This document shows positions 17,019 to 24,748 of a stretch of DNA of 33,821 nucleotides, piece by piece; within the stretch, counting starts at the first letter, position 1, and each line of letters begins with the position of its first letter. The position numbers were made by a program, and so were the translations under genes. The notes beneath the pieces were generated by a model. The model was not told where the DNA came from. It saw only the letters and a list, made by a program, of their open reading frames with translations, and did not search any database. Source of the stretch: Lachnospiraceae bacterium (lineage in GTDB: Bacteria; Bacillota; Clostridia; Lachnospirales; Lachnospiraceae); the NCBI GenBank assembly GCA_029053015.1, contig JAIDHX010000053.1, positions 1 through 33,821 of the forward strand, written 5' to 3'.

Positions 17019-17177
17019 CAGCAAGTAACAGCCCGAACAACAGACTGTTCCCGAAGAAGCCCGTTAAGAAACGTCGGCACTTGGCGAGGTCTTTTCGAGC
17101 CTAGTGTCCGCTACGTTTCTTTTCGAGCGAGAGCGCGGCTTCTTGGGAACAGACTGCTGTTCGGGCGTCCCTTGCTG
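17019..17177 (-). repeat. Long nested hairpin element, copy C (inverted)
   Basis: Outer arms 17031-17061 and 17137-17166 pair with two mismatches and one bulge. A further pairing CAGCAAG/CTTGCTG extends it to 17019-17177. Read on the minus strand the inner order matches copies A and B: patch CGCTCTCGCTCGAA (17135-17122), stem 1 (17121-17113 with 17074-17066), AGCGGACACTAGG (17112-17100), apex, and CCAAGTGCCG (17084-17075). It is more diverged in the apical part than A and B are from each other. Confidence 0.75.
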
Positions 17178-17209
17178 CAAACCTGTCGCTCCTGGTATCC
17201 GCTGCGTCT

Positions 17210-18901
17210 TCACTCTTCTTTATCAGTTCTGACAATTCTCAAATTGGTAACTGTCATTGTATAAGGCACGCTTTCTTCGCACTTTCCGCAGTTGAAAACC
17301 AGCGCCACATTTTGATCTGTCTCTTCTTTCATGGTGAACACATCAGAATAGTGCTGTGTTTCCTGACTAAAATCTGCACTGCCCGATGCATATACGCCAT
17401 AGGGATCATAGTTCTGCTGGAAATGATAGGGCAGGGTAATATCTGTTGAGGCCGAGTAGTCAAAGGAAATTTCATAAGACGCCCCCTGCTCCAGCGCAAG
17501 GCCGACATAACTTCCCTGAATATACCACGCCTCAGCTCCCGACTCCGTCACTTCTATCGACAATCCATCCGGAAGGTATGTTACGACGGCTTTCGCATCC
17601 AAATTCACCCAGCATGACCATTTATCTATATCGGCGCACATGTTGTCGGTAGGTTCTTCCTCCTCTGCCGCCTGTGCGACATATTCCTCTCCCTTTGCAG
17701 TCGCAATCAGCATTCCCAAAAGGTTCATTTCCGATACGTTCAGGTTTCTCCGGCTGAATAGTTTATATCCTGCTCCGTTATCCCACCAGAAGCATTTGAT
17801 TCCGTATTCCCTGCAGGTTTCCATATAATATTTTGCCCAGGACAGCCTATCTTCCGCATTTCCCTTGTCAACGCATCCAAACTCCCCGATAATAACCGGA
17901 ATTCCTTTCTGCACAAAGCTGACATACATATTGCTGAGGTAACTGTCTATCGCTTCTTTACTCCAAGAAGTCACCTCCGGAAATTCTTCCGCCGTAAAAT
18001 AGTAGGGCTGATAAATATGCGCTTCCACTACCAAACTATTTTCTACAGAATCGGTGGGAAGCACAAACCCCCTGGTTACCTGACTGTTTCCGCCTGCACA
18101 ATACGTATTTACAATCAGGACTCTCTCTCCATTGTTTCCACCGGAAGCCCGCACAGTATCCACAAAAAGCTGATTCAGCTCATTCACAATCTCAACTGCC
18201 CGGCTGTCCGGATTTACCCACTCGTTGTTATCATTCAAAATCTCATTAAAGCCTTCAAACAGCAGATGATCATCATAGTCTGCAAACCTTGCACTGATCT
18301 GTTCCCATATGGCAGCAAACATGACTTTGTTTTCCTCAAGATTCGTATCGCTTGCCCTGAGCCAGCCATTGGCTCCCGTGTCATGATGTACATTGATAAT
18401 GCAATACATATCATTATCAATCACATAGTCCACCACTTCCTGCACGCGATCCATCCATTCCTCATCGATCACATAGTCGCTGTCCATATGATTATACCAG
18501 GTGACCGGAACTCTGACTGCATTGATGCCGCTGTCCCTTACCAAATCAATCAATTCCTGCGTTGCCTGTGGGTTTCCCCACGCTGTTTCAGACGACAATC
18601 CCTCATTTTTGCCAAGTTCCGTACCGGAATAGCTGTCCAAAGTATTGCCCAGATTCCAGCCAAACTCAATGCTCTTCACAAAATCCGCTGCCGGATCTGC
18701 CGCCATCGTAGTATCAGGTTCCGTGGTTTCCGTCTCGTCCGGTTCATTCACATTCGTATTCTGCTCCTCCGACGTCGGCTCCGTCTGCACAATCTCCGGC
18801 GTCTGTGCAGGTTCCTGCCCCTCTGCACCTGTACATGCTGTAAATCCAAACATTACCGCTGCCAGAAGACATCCTGTTATCACAACACTTTTCTTGCTCA
18901 T
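17210..18901 (-). CDS. Secreted glycoside hydrolase family 5 (cellulase/endoglucanase type) lipoprotein with C-terminal binding module
   Basis: A 563-residue extracellular glycosidase. The N-terminus is a signal peptide ending GFTAC, a probable lipobox, followed by a Pro/Glu/Thr-rich linker to about residue 70. The GH5 catalytic domain then shows GWNLGNTLD, INAVRVPVTWYNH, NVHHD, the acid/base E220 in FNE, the HIYQPY segment, and the nucleophile E340 in IIGEFG. From about residue 420 on is a beta-sandwich-like region (AWYIQGSYVGLALEQGASYEI at its centre) resembling carbohydrate-binding modules of the CBM4/9 fold. The likely substrate is a beta-1,4-glucan or related glycan. The ATG at 18901 has GGAGGG upstream. 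It starts 24 bases after the zinc-ribbon gene stop and may be the tail of that transcript. Confidence 0.93.
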   Translation of the reverse strand: MSKKSVVITGCLLAAVMFGFTACTGAEGQEPAQTPEIVQTEPTSEEQNTNVNEPDETETTEPDTTMAADPAADFVKSIEFGWNLGNTLDSYSGTELGKNEGLSSETAWGNPQATQELIDLVRDSGINAVRVPVTWYNHMDSDYVIDEEWMDRVQEVVDYVIDNDMYCIINVHHDTGANGWLRASDTNLEENKVMFAAIWEQISARFADYDDHLLFEGFNEILNDNNEWVNPDSRAVEIVNELNQLFVDTVRASGGNNGERVLIVNTYCAGGNSQVTRGFVLPTDSVENSLVVEAHIYQPYYFTAEEFPEVTSWSKEAIDSYLSNMYVSFVQKGIPVIIGEFGCVDKGNAEDRLSWAKYYMETCREYGIKCFWWDNGAGYKLFSRRNLNVSEMNLLGMLIATAKGEEYVAQAAEEEEPTDNMCADIDKWSCWVNLDAKAVVTYLPDGLSIEVTESGAEAWYIQGSYVGLALEQGASYEISFDYSASTDITLPYHFQQNYDPYGVYASGSADFSQETQHYSDVFTMKEETDQNVALVFNCGKCEESVPYTMTVTNLRIVRTDKEE

Positions 18902-18925
18902 ATTCCCTCCAAACAAGTTTTGCAA

Positions 18926-20350
18926 TTAAAACGTATTTAAAAATCTCTCATAGTCCTCATACGTGACATACACGACTCTCTGCCCGAGATTGAGCCCGAC
19001 TTCCATCCCCATCGGTGTATAAAAAACCACCAGATAAGAAGTGTCCTTCAGCATGTCAAGAATTTCCTGGTCGGTGTAGCCTGTCAGCGCTCCTTCGCCG
19101 TTTTCTTCAGCCTCACGCCTTCTGAAGTCAACTGCAAACGCCTCGTCAAGCCTTAGCAGCTCTGCATCCTCCAGCAAAGTTCCTGTCTCCAAATCAAAAT
19201 TCATGCAAAAATAATTAATCATGGAAAACGGGTCATCCCCTAAATTCAAATATACACTTTCCACAAAAACCACACTCAGGATTTTTTCGTCCATATAGGT
19301 GACATGAGAATTCACCTCAACATGAAAGGTGGAATCACTGCTCATACGCGGTTTGAACTCTTCCGTAAACAGATTATGAAAATAATCATAGTCATAATGA
19401 AGCGCCATGTTGATATACTCTTCGTTTGGCACATTTCCCGATGCAATCTGCGGATATTCCACAGCGAGAAGAACCGCCGCACTGTCAGCGCTGTATATTT
19501 CTTCCCTAAAAGAAAGTTCATAGGATAAATCATCTCGCAGGGCATTGTACGGTCCTGAGTAGTAGGGCAGCGAAGCATCCTGCCCCTCTTCGTCCCAATT
19601 CTCTTCCGTCACATCCAAAGTGCGGTGGAAATAGGTAACATCCGGTTTATTGGGGTCTTTGCCTTCCGCATCGGCACTTTCGCTTTTCTCATCCGCTTCC
19701 TGCGTGCTTTCCTGTACGGTTTCCGTTTTCCCCTCTCTTCTGTCTTTCTCTGCCTTTTTTTCCGTCATGTCGCTCACAGCCGCCAGTATCACACCAACCA
19801 GACCCACAAGCACAATCGCCAGACAAATAAAATAGATAACCACTGCCGCCTTATTCTGCTTCGGCTTCGCCGGCGGCACCGAAGCACTTGCCTGATACAT
19901 CTGTGGCGGGCAGCCGCTGCCTGCTCCATACTGCATCTGTCCCTGCTGCGGATAACTGCTTCCCGCTCCATACTGCATCTGCCCCTGCTGCTGTGGATAG
20001 CCGCTTCCCGCTCCATACTGTGTCTGCTGATACTGCGCCTGTCCCTGCTGCGGATAGCCGCTTCCTGCTCCATACTGCATCTGTCCCTGCTGCTGCGGAT
20101 AACCGCTTCCCGCTCCATACTGTGTCTGCTGATACTGCGCCTGTCCCTGCTGCTGCGGGTAGCCGCTGCCTGCTCCGTACTGTGTCTGCTGATACTGCGC
20201 CTGCTGATATTGCGGCGCTGCCTGCACATAGGGCTGTGCTCCTGCCTGACTCACTGCATTTGTATTCTGATAACCGCAGCTTTGGCATATGCCGTCTTTT
20301 GAAACAGCCCCGCATTTAGGGCAAAAGTCAAATCTGCTGTTTTCTTCCAT
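18926..20350 (-). CDS. Zinc-ribbon membrane protein with Gln/Gly/Tyr repeats and RsiV-like (DUF3298-like) extracellular domain
   Basis: A 474-residue protein of modular build. The N-terminus has a zinc ribbon with two C-x2-C pairs (CPKCG and CQSCG) within the first 30 residues. Residues about 35-150 are a low-complexity region with six copies of a QYGAGSGYPQQQGQ-like unit. One membrane helix follows at about residues 168-195, then a charged linker and a C-terminal domain of about 250 residues resembling the DUF3298/RsiV-type extracellular fold. Function is unknown. A surface or stress-sensing role is only a guess from the layout. The ATG at 20350 is preferred to a GTG 12 bases earlier because GGAG is 6 bases upstream. 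It starts 21 bases after the cinA stop. Confidence 0.8.
   Translation of the reverse strand: MEENSRFDFCPKCGAVSKDGICQSCGYQNTNAVSQAGAQPYVQAAPQYQQAQYQQTQYGAGSGYPQQQGQAQYQQTQYGAGSGYPQQQGQMQYGAGSGYPQQGQAQYQQTQYGAGSGYPQQQGQMQYGAGSSYPQQGQMQYGAGSGCPPQMYQASASVPPAKPKQNKAAVVIYFICLAIVLVGLVGVILAAVSDMTEKKAEKDRREGKTETVQESTQEADEKSESADAEGKDPNKPDVTYFHRTLDVTEENWDEEGQDASLPYYSGPYNALRDDLSYELSFREEIYSADSAAVLLAVEYPQIASGNVPNEEYINMALHYDYDYFHNLFTEEFKPRMSSDSTFHVEVNSHVTYMDEKILSVVFVESVYLNLGDDPFSMINYFCMNFDLETGTLLEDAELLRLDEAFAVDFRRREAEENGEGALTGYTDQEILDMLKDTSYLVVFYTPMGMEVGLNLGQRVVYVTYEDYERFLNTF
19918..20220 (-). repeat. In-frame tandem repeats within the zinc-ribbon protein gene
   Basis: Six copies of a unit encoding QYGAGS-(G/S)-(Y/C)-P, spaced by 5-12 codons of Q, G and Y. 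Spacing alternates between a short form with GQM and a longer form with AQYQQT. High nucleotide identity between units suggests recent expansion or conversion, so copy number may vary between strains. Confidence 0.85.
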
Positions 20351-20371
20351 TTCCTTCTCCACTCCGATTTA

Positions 20372-21607
20372 TCAAGCAATCAGGCAGCGCCTGAGCTGTG
20401 TCAACGCTGCAGCCGTCACACTTTCCCTGATTTTCATGCGGCTGCCGATAAAATGATATTCCTCTGTGTCAATTTTTCCGCCCACATAACAGCTTATGTA
20501 GACAAGTCCGACCGGCTTTTCCACCGTTCCGCCGTCCGGTCCCGCAATTCCGGTTATCGCGACAGCCACGTCCGCAGCAGCAGCCTTTGCCGCGCCCTGC
20601 GCCATCTCCCCAGCCGTTTCACGGCTGACTGCGCCGAACTGCGCAAGCGTTTCTTCTTTTACATGAATCAAGTCTCTTTTTGCCTCATTTGCATAAGTGA
20701 CAAAGCCCGCCTTAAAAACTTCCGAAACGCCGGATACATTCACAAGCCTCGCCGCCAACATCCCGCCCGTACAGGACTCCGCCACGGTCATAGTAAGTCC
20801 CTTTTTCAGCAGCATATCGACCACCGCTTTCTCCAGCGTAACCGCCTCGTCCGTCGTGTAGACGGCTCTTCCGAAACGTCTTTTCAGTTCCTCCACAAGA
20901 GGCGCGTTTAACGCCGCCGCTTCCTCCTCCGTCTTAGCCCTTGCCGTCACGCGGAAATGTACCTCCCCCGTTTTTGCATAGGGCGCAAGCGTGGGATTCT
21001 CCTGCTTTTCCATCAAATCGGCAACTTTCGTCTCCGCGCTGCTCTCCCCGATGCCGGTAAGCTTTACCGTAACGGAGGCAATCACATCGCCGCCCAATGT
21101 GCGCAGGTACGGCGCTACCTCTTCCGCAAACATAGGCCTTAACTCGTTCGGCGGTCCCGGCATAAGTATAATGCGCTTTCCGTCCTTTTCCACTAAAATC
21201 CCCGGCGCCGTCCCATTGTGGTTCCTGATGGCTCTGCCGCCCTCGGGAATGAGCGCCTGCTTCCAGTTGTTTTCGGTTGGCTCCATGCCTCTTACTTTAA
21301 AATATTCCGCAATCAGCGCACGGGAAGCCTCGTCCTCTATAAGTCCTGCCCCCAGCGCCTCCGCGACCGCTTCCTTCGTCAAATCATCCTTTGTGGGCCC
21401 CAAACCGCCCGATAAGAGCACAATATCCGAGCGTGAAAGCGCTGTCTGCACCGTCTGTATCAGCCTTTCCCGATTGTCTCCTACTACTGTCTGATAGTAA
21501 CAGGAAAGTCCCAGCGCCGCGCACTGCTCCGCCAGAAAGGCGGCGTTCGTATTCACAATATTACCCAGCAAAAGCTCTGTTCCCACGCAAATTAACTCTA
21601 CCGTCAT
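20372..21607 (-). CDS. cinA: CinA: MoaB-like domain plus nicotinamide-nucleotide amidase
   Basis: A 411-residue two-domain protein. The N-terminal half carries GTELLLGNIVNTN and the LLSGGLGPTKDD motif of the MoaB/Mog-like domain, which in the family has ADP-ribose pyrophosphatase activity. The C-terminal half (TVAESCTGGMLAARL, and ITGIAGPDGGT) is the PncC-type NMN amidohydrolase. Together they salvage pyridine nucleotide by-products. The name reflects competence induction in streptococci. The ATG at 21607 is chosen because AAGGTG precedes it and the family N-terminus MTVELICVGTE begins there. It starts 12 bases after the pgsA stop. In many relatives cinA is followed by recA, but here a roughly 5-kb block intervenes. 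Confidence 0.95.
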   Translation of the reverse strand: MTVELICVGTELLLGNIVNTNAAFLAEQCAALGLSCYYQTVVGDNRERLIQTVQTALSRSDIVLLSGGLGPTKDDLTKEAVAEALGAGLIEDEASRALIAEYFKVRGMEPTENNWKQALIPEGGRAIRNHNGTAPGILVEKDGKRIILMPGPPNELRPMFAEEVAPYLRTLGGDVIASVTVKLTGIGESSAETKVADLMEKQENPTLAPYAKTGEVHFRVTARAKTEEEAAALNAPLVEELKRRFGRAVYTTDEAVTLEKAVVDMLLKKGLTMTVAESCTGGMLAARLVNVSGVSEVFKAGFVTYANEAKRDLIHVKEETLAQFGAVSRETAGEMAQGAAKAAAADVAVAITGIAGPDGGTVEKPVGLVYISCYVGGKIDTEEYHFIGSRMKIRESVTAAALTQLRRCLIA

Positions 21608-21618
21608 CTTTACACCTT

Positions 21619-22191
21619 CTATTTTACATCCGACATAACGCCCCTGTTTTTCCATATGTAGTCAATCAGGGATATCACGGTAAGCGCCAGCGCAATCCAC
21701 ATAATAATATTTGTGACAAGCTGTAACTTTTCAATATTGGCAATCATCAGGCAGACCATAACAATCTGAAAGGTCGTCTTGAACTTGCCCCAGTAACTGG
21801 CGGCAATCACCACGCCCTTGTCGGATGCTATCAGTCTGAAGCCGCTGATGATAAATTCACGGCTGATAATGAGAATCACAATCCATGCGGGAATGCGCCC
21901 CATCTCCACCAGACAGATTAATGCTGCGCAGACGAGCAGCTTGTCCGCAAGCGGATCCATAAATTTTCCGAAATTCGTTACCAGATTATATTTCCTTGCA
22001 ATTTTGCCGTCCAGCAAATCCGTCAGGCTGGCAATGATAAAAATGGCAAGCGCAATGTAATCCACATATTCCATAATGCCGCCAAACAAAACAGTAATGA
22101 AACCCCATTGATGAAAGTTGCCCAAGAGCAGCAGCACAAAGGGAAGAATCAAAATCATTCTGAACACAGTAAGTTTATTTGGTAAATTCAT
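21619..22191 (-). CDS. pgsA: CDP-diacylglycerol-glycerol-3-phosphate 3-phosphatidyltransferase
   Basis: Makes phosphatidylglycerol-phosphate, the committed step to phosphatidylglycerol, in the membrane. The 190-residue protein has four to five membrane helices and the full CDP-alcohol phosphotransferase signature: D61-G62, A65-R66, G75, D79 and D83 at the standard spacing. GGAG lies 9 bases before the ATG. The start overlaps the end of rimO by 17 bases, which implies translational coupling. Normal length. Confidence 0.95.
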   Translation of the reverse strand: MNLPNKLTVFRMILILPFVLLLLGNFHQWGFITVLFGGIMEYVDYIALAIFIIASLTDLLDGKIARKYNLVTNFGKFMDPLADKLLVCAALICLVEMGRIPAWIVILIISREFIISGFRLIASDKGVVIAASYWGKFKTTFQIVMVCLMIANIEKLQLVTNIIMWIALALTVISLIDYIWKNRGVMSDVK

Positions 22192-23512
22192 ACTCTATTT
22201 CTCCTATCAAATCATATTCATTGGAACCGGTCACTTTGACCTTCACAAAATCTCCGCTCATAAGCGTGACATCTGCTGTAATAAAGAGATAGCCGTCCAC
22301 ATCCGGCGCATCCCTGTAGGTGCGCGCCACATAAGCGTCCTCGTCGGCAACCTTGCCCTCTATCATCACGGTAAGCGTCCTGCCCACCATACTTTCTGCC
22401 TTTGCAAAGGCAATCTCCTGCTGGAGCTCCATCAGCTCTGCACGGCGTTCTTCCTTTAGTTCATCATCTACCTGCTCTTCCATCAGCGCCGCCGGCGTAT
22501 CCTCCTCCTGCGAGTAGGCAAACACACCCAGCCTGTCAAACGCCATTTCCTCCACAAATTCCATCAGTTCCTCATGCTCCTGCTCTGTCTCCCCCGGAAA
22601 CCCGGTAATCAGAGTGGTTCGCAGGCAGATATCCGGAATTTCCTCACGCAGTCTGGCGATAATGGCAGTCAAATCCGCTCTCGTCGTGCGCCGCCCCATT
22701 CTCTTTAAAATAGTATCCGAGGCATGCTGTATGGGGATGTCCAGATAATGACAAATCTTAGGCTCCGATTTCATAATCTCTATCAGTTCACCGTCTATTT
22801 CTTCGGGATAACAGTACAAAATCCGAATCCAGTAAATATCCGGTATGGCCGCCAGTTTTTTGAGAAGCTTGGGAAGACTTTTTTTGCCATATAAATCCAC
22901 CCCGTACAGAGTAGTCTCCTGCGCCACCAAAATCAGTTCCCGCACGCCGGCCGCGGCAAGCTCCTCTGCTTCCTTTACCAGACTTTCCATGGGCACGGAA
23001 CGGTAACCGCCCCTGACCTTAGGTATCACACAGTAAGTACAATGCTTGTCACAGCCCTCCGCAATTTTGAGGTAAGCATAGTGTCCGCCCGTGGTTACAA
23101 TCCTCTTTTTCCCATATACCGGCTCTGCATCGATATCACGGTAGTGCTCGTATTTCTTTCCCGCAAGCGCTTCCTTCACCGCCTGCACTATCTCGTCGAT
23201 TGCCATGGTGCCCACCAGCGCATCCACCTCGGGAATCTCTTCCAGAATCTCCTGCCGGTAGCGCTGTGCCAGACAACCCGCCGCTATCAGCACCTTTAAA
23301 TTGCCTTCTTTTTTCAGTTCCGCCAGTTCTAACAGGGTATTGATGCTTTCCTCCTTGGCGTCACCGATAAAACAGCAGGTATTGACAATCGCAATCTCCG
23401 CTTCCTTTTCATCGTCCGTGAACGTATAGCCTTCGTCCCGAAGCAGCCCAAGCATCATCTCGGTGTCCACCAGATTCTTGTCGCAGCCCAGGGAAATAAA
23501 AATCAGCTTCAT
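22175..23512 (-). CDS. rimO: Ribosomal protein S12 methylthiotransferase RimO
   Basis: Radical-SAM enzyme that methylthiolates an aspartate of ribosomal protein S12. The 445-residue protein has the N-terminal cluster cysteines C10, C46 and C80 and the radical-SAM triad C154, C158 and C161 (CDKHCTYC). The LILVAQETTLYGVDLYG segment marks RimO rather than MiaB. The C-terminal part is a TRAM-like domain. The ATG at 23512 is used because AAGGAAAG precedes it and the family start MKLIFISLGCDKN begins there. It lies 69 bases after rpoZ, with a weak hairpin between, and overlaps pgsA by 17 bases. Confidence 0.95.
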   Translation of the reverse strand: MKLIFISLGCDKNLVDTEMMLGLLRDEGYTFTDDEKEAEIAIVNTCCFIGDAKEESINTLLELAELKKEGNLKVLIAAGCLAQRYRQEILEEIPEVDALVGTMAIDEIVQAVKEALAGKKYEHYRDIDAEPVYGKKRIVTTGGHYAYLKIAEGCDKHCTYCVIPKVRGGYRSVPMESLVKEAEELAAAGVRELILVAQETTLYGVDLYGKKSLPKLLKKLAAIPDIYWIRILYCYPEEIDGELIEIMKSEPKICHYLDIPIQHASDTILKRMGRRTTRADLTAIIARLREEIPDICLRTTLITGFPGETEQEHEELMEFVEEMAFDRLGVFAYSQEEDTPAALMEEQVDDELKEERRAELMELQQEIAFAKAESMVGRTLTVMIEGKVADEDAYVARTYRDAPDVDGYLFITADVTLMSGDFVKVKVTGSNEYDLIGEIEYEFTK

Positions 23513-23581
23513 ATGTTCTTTCCTTTTCTTATGGAACAAGAAAGAGAAATCCCGAATCCGGTCTTTCTCTTGTCTTCCTCT

Positions 23582-23827
23582 TTATGCCTGTTGCTCTTCT
23601 TCGTCGTTTATAATTTTGATTTTACCGTCGTTCAACTCTTCCACTGCAACGGACAGAGGCTTTTTCCCGCGGCCGTCAACCATCGGTGTATCGCCGCTGA
23701 TAATCTGCCTTGCTCTTTTTGAAGTCGCCATAACAATGGAATACCTGCTGCTGACTACCGGCTCCTCGCCCGGCTCTACGTCTGCATTGACTACCTTCAT
23801 TAAATCGGTATAAGATGGATGTAACAT
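23582..23827 (-). CDS. rpoZ: DNA-directed RNA polymerase subunit omega
   Basis: Small 81-residue subunit that helps assemble RNA polymerase. It begins MLHPSYTDLMKVV and contains the family core SRYSIVMATSKRARQI, with an acidic C-terminal tail. It sits 6 bases after gmk on the same strand, the standard Firmicute gene order, and is co-transcribed with the yicC operon. Confidence 0.95.
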   Translation of the reverse strand: MLHPSYTDLMKVVNADVEPGEEPVVSSRYSIVMATSKRARQIISGDTPMVDGRGKKPLSVAVEELNDGKIKIINDEEEQQA

Positions 23828-23833
23828 ATGATT

Positions 23834-24463
23834 TTATTCTCCTTTCGATAAATCACCTATCTCTTTTCTGATATCGTGAATCAATTGCGTATTTCTAGCT
23901 GTGGCGCTCTTTGCCGCCTGTACGATACCATGTATCTGGGAAACGCACGTCTGCAAATCGTCGTTGATTACAATATACTCGTAATCCTCCACGCCGTCTG
24001 CCTCGCCCGCGGCACGCATAAGCCGCGACTTTATTACCTCTTCCGTCTCCGTTCCCCTGCCCCGCAGCCTGCGCTCTAACTCGGCGGCCGAGGGCGGCGT
24101 CACAAATAACGGAAGCATCTCGGGAAACATCTGCTTTACCTTTCGCATCCCCTGAATTTCAATCTCCAGGATGACGTCCTTTCCCTTTGCAAGCTGCTCC
24201 TCCACATAGTCGCGCGGCGTTCCGTAATAATTGCCACAATACTCAGCATACTCTATTAATCCGTTTTGTGCAATCTTTTCTTCAAAAGTTTCCCTTGTGG
24301 AAAAGAAATATTCCCTGCCATCCACCTCGCCCGGTCTTGGATTTCTGGTGGTCATGGAGATAGAAAGCGCATAATTATCATACGTTTTCATAAGCTCCTT
24401 CATCAAAGTCCCTTTTCCCGCGCCGGAAAATCCGGAAAGCACAATCAATATTCCTCTATTCAT
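23834..24463 (-). CDS. gmk: Guanylate kinase
   Basis: Phosphorylates GMP to GDP. The P-loop GFSGAGKGT is at residues 11-19, the GMP-binding MTTRNPRPGE and YFF segments follow, and the lid region RLRGRGTETEE is near residue 145. About 209 residues, normal length. The ATG at 24463 overlaps the remA stop by 8 bases and GGCGAGG lies just upstream, so translation is likely coupled to remA. Confidence 0.97.
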   Translation of the reverse strand: MNRGILIVLSGFSGAGKGTLMKELMKTYDNYALSISMTTRNPRPGEVDGREYFFSTRETFEEKIAQNGLIEYAEYCGNYYGTPRDYVEEQLAKGKDVILEIEIQGMRKVKQMFPEMLPLFVTPPSAAELERRLRGRGTETEEVIKSRLMRAAGEADGVEDYEYIVINDDLQTCVSQIHGIVQAAKSATARNTQLIHDIRKEIGDLSKGE

Positions 24464-24734
24464 CTTCCTCGCCTCCTGACAGATTTTCCTCACCGGAGCT
24501 GACCTGCGCCCTGCCCGCTATGGTTTCCGGCAAAAGCGCCGACAGCACAATCTGGCTGTTTTCCATGACAAGCACCGACTTCGTCTTGCGCCCCTGCGTG
24601 GCGTCTATCGCCATGCCCTTCTCCTTCGCATTCTGCACCATGCGCTTTATCGGTGCGGAATCCGGACTGACTATGGCAATAATCTTGCCGGTATTTACGA
24701 TATTGCCAAAACCGATGTGAATCAGTTTATTCAT
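24456..24734 (-). CDS. remA: RemA-type DNA-binding regulator (DUF370)
   Basis: A 92-residue protein matching RemA, a DNA-binding regulator of matrix and osmoprotection genes in Bacillus. The core IHIGFGNIVNTGKIIAIVSP and KRMVQNAKEKGMAIDATQGR are fully recognisable. The C-terminal tail is Gly/Glu-rich and extra to the core. The position between yicC and gmk is conserved across Firmicutes. Regulatory targets in this organism cannot be read from the window. Confidence 0.93.
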   Translation of the reverse strand: MNKLIHIGFGNIVNTGKIIAIVSPDSAPIKRMVQNAKEKGMAIDATQGRKTKSVLVMENSQIVLSALLPETIAGRAQVSSGEENLSGGEEDE

Positions 24735-24748
24735 TGCTGCCTCTCTTT

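Noticed and set aside
16799..17177. Insertion sequence ends for copies B and C
   Set aside because: There is no transposase between or inside the elements, no direct repeats at the borders were seen, and each element is a single nested hairpin instead of two terminal repeats.
19918..20220. CRISPR-like array
   Set aside because: The repeats are in frame, protein coding and unevenly spaced. No unique spacers of constant length are present.
19625..20319. Several repetitive open frames on both strands across the zinc-ribbon gene
   Set aside because: They are alternative readings of the Gln/Gly/Tyr tandem repeats. Only the frame with the zinc ribbon and membrane helix makes a coherent protein.
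23513..23581. Terminator between rpoZ and rimO
   Set aside because: The inverted repeat has a two-base bulge and lacks a T run, and the gene order argues for continued transcription.
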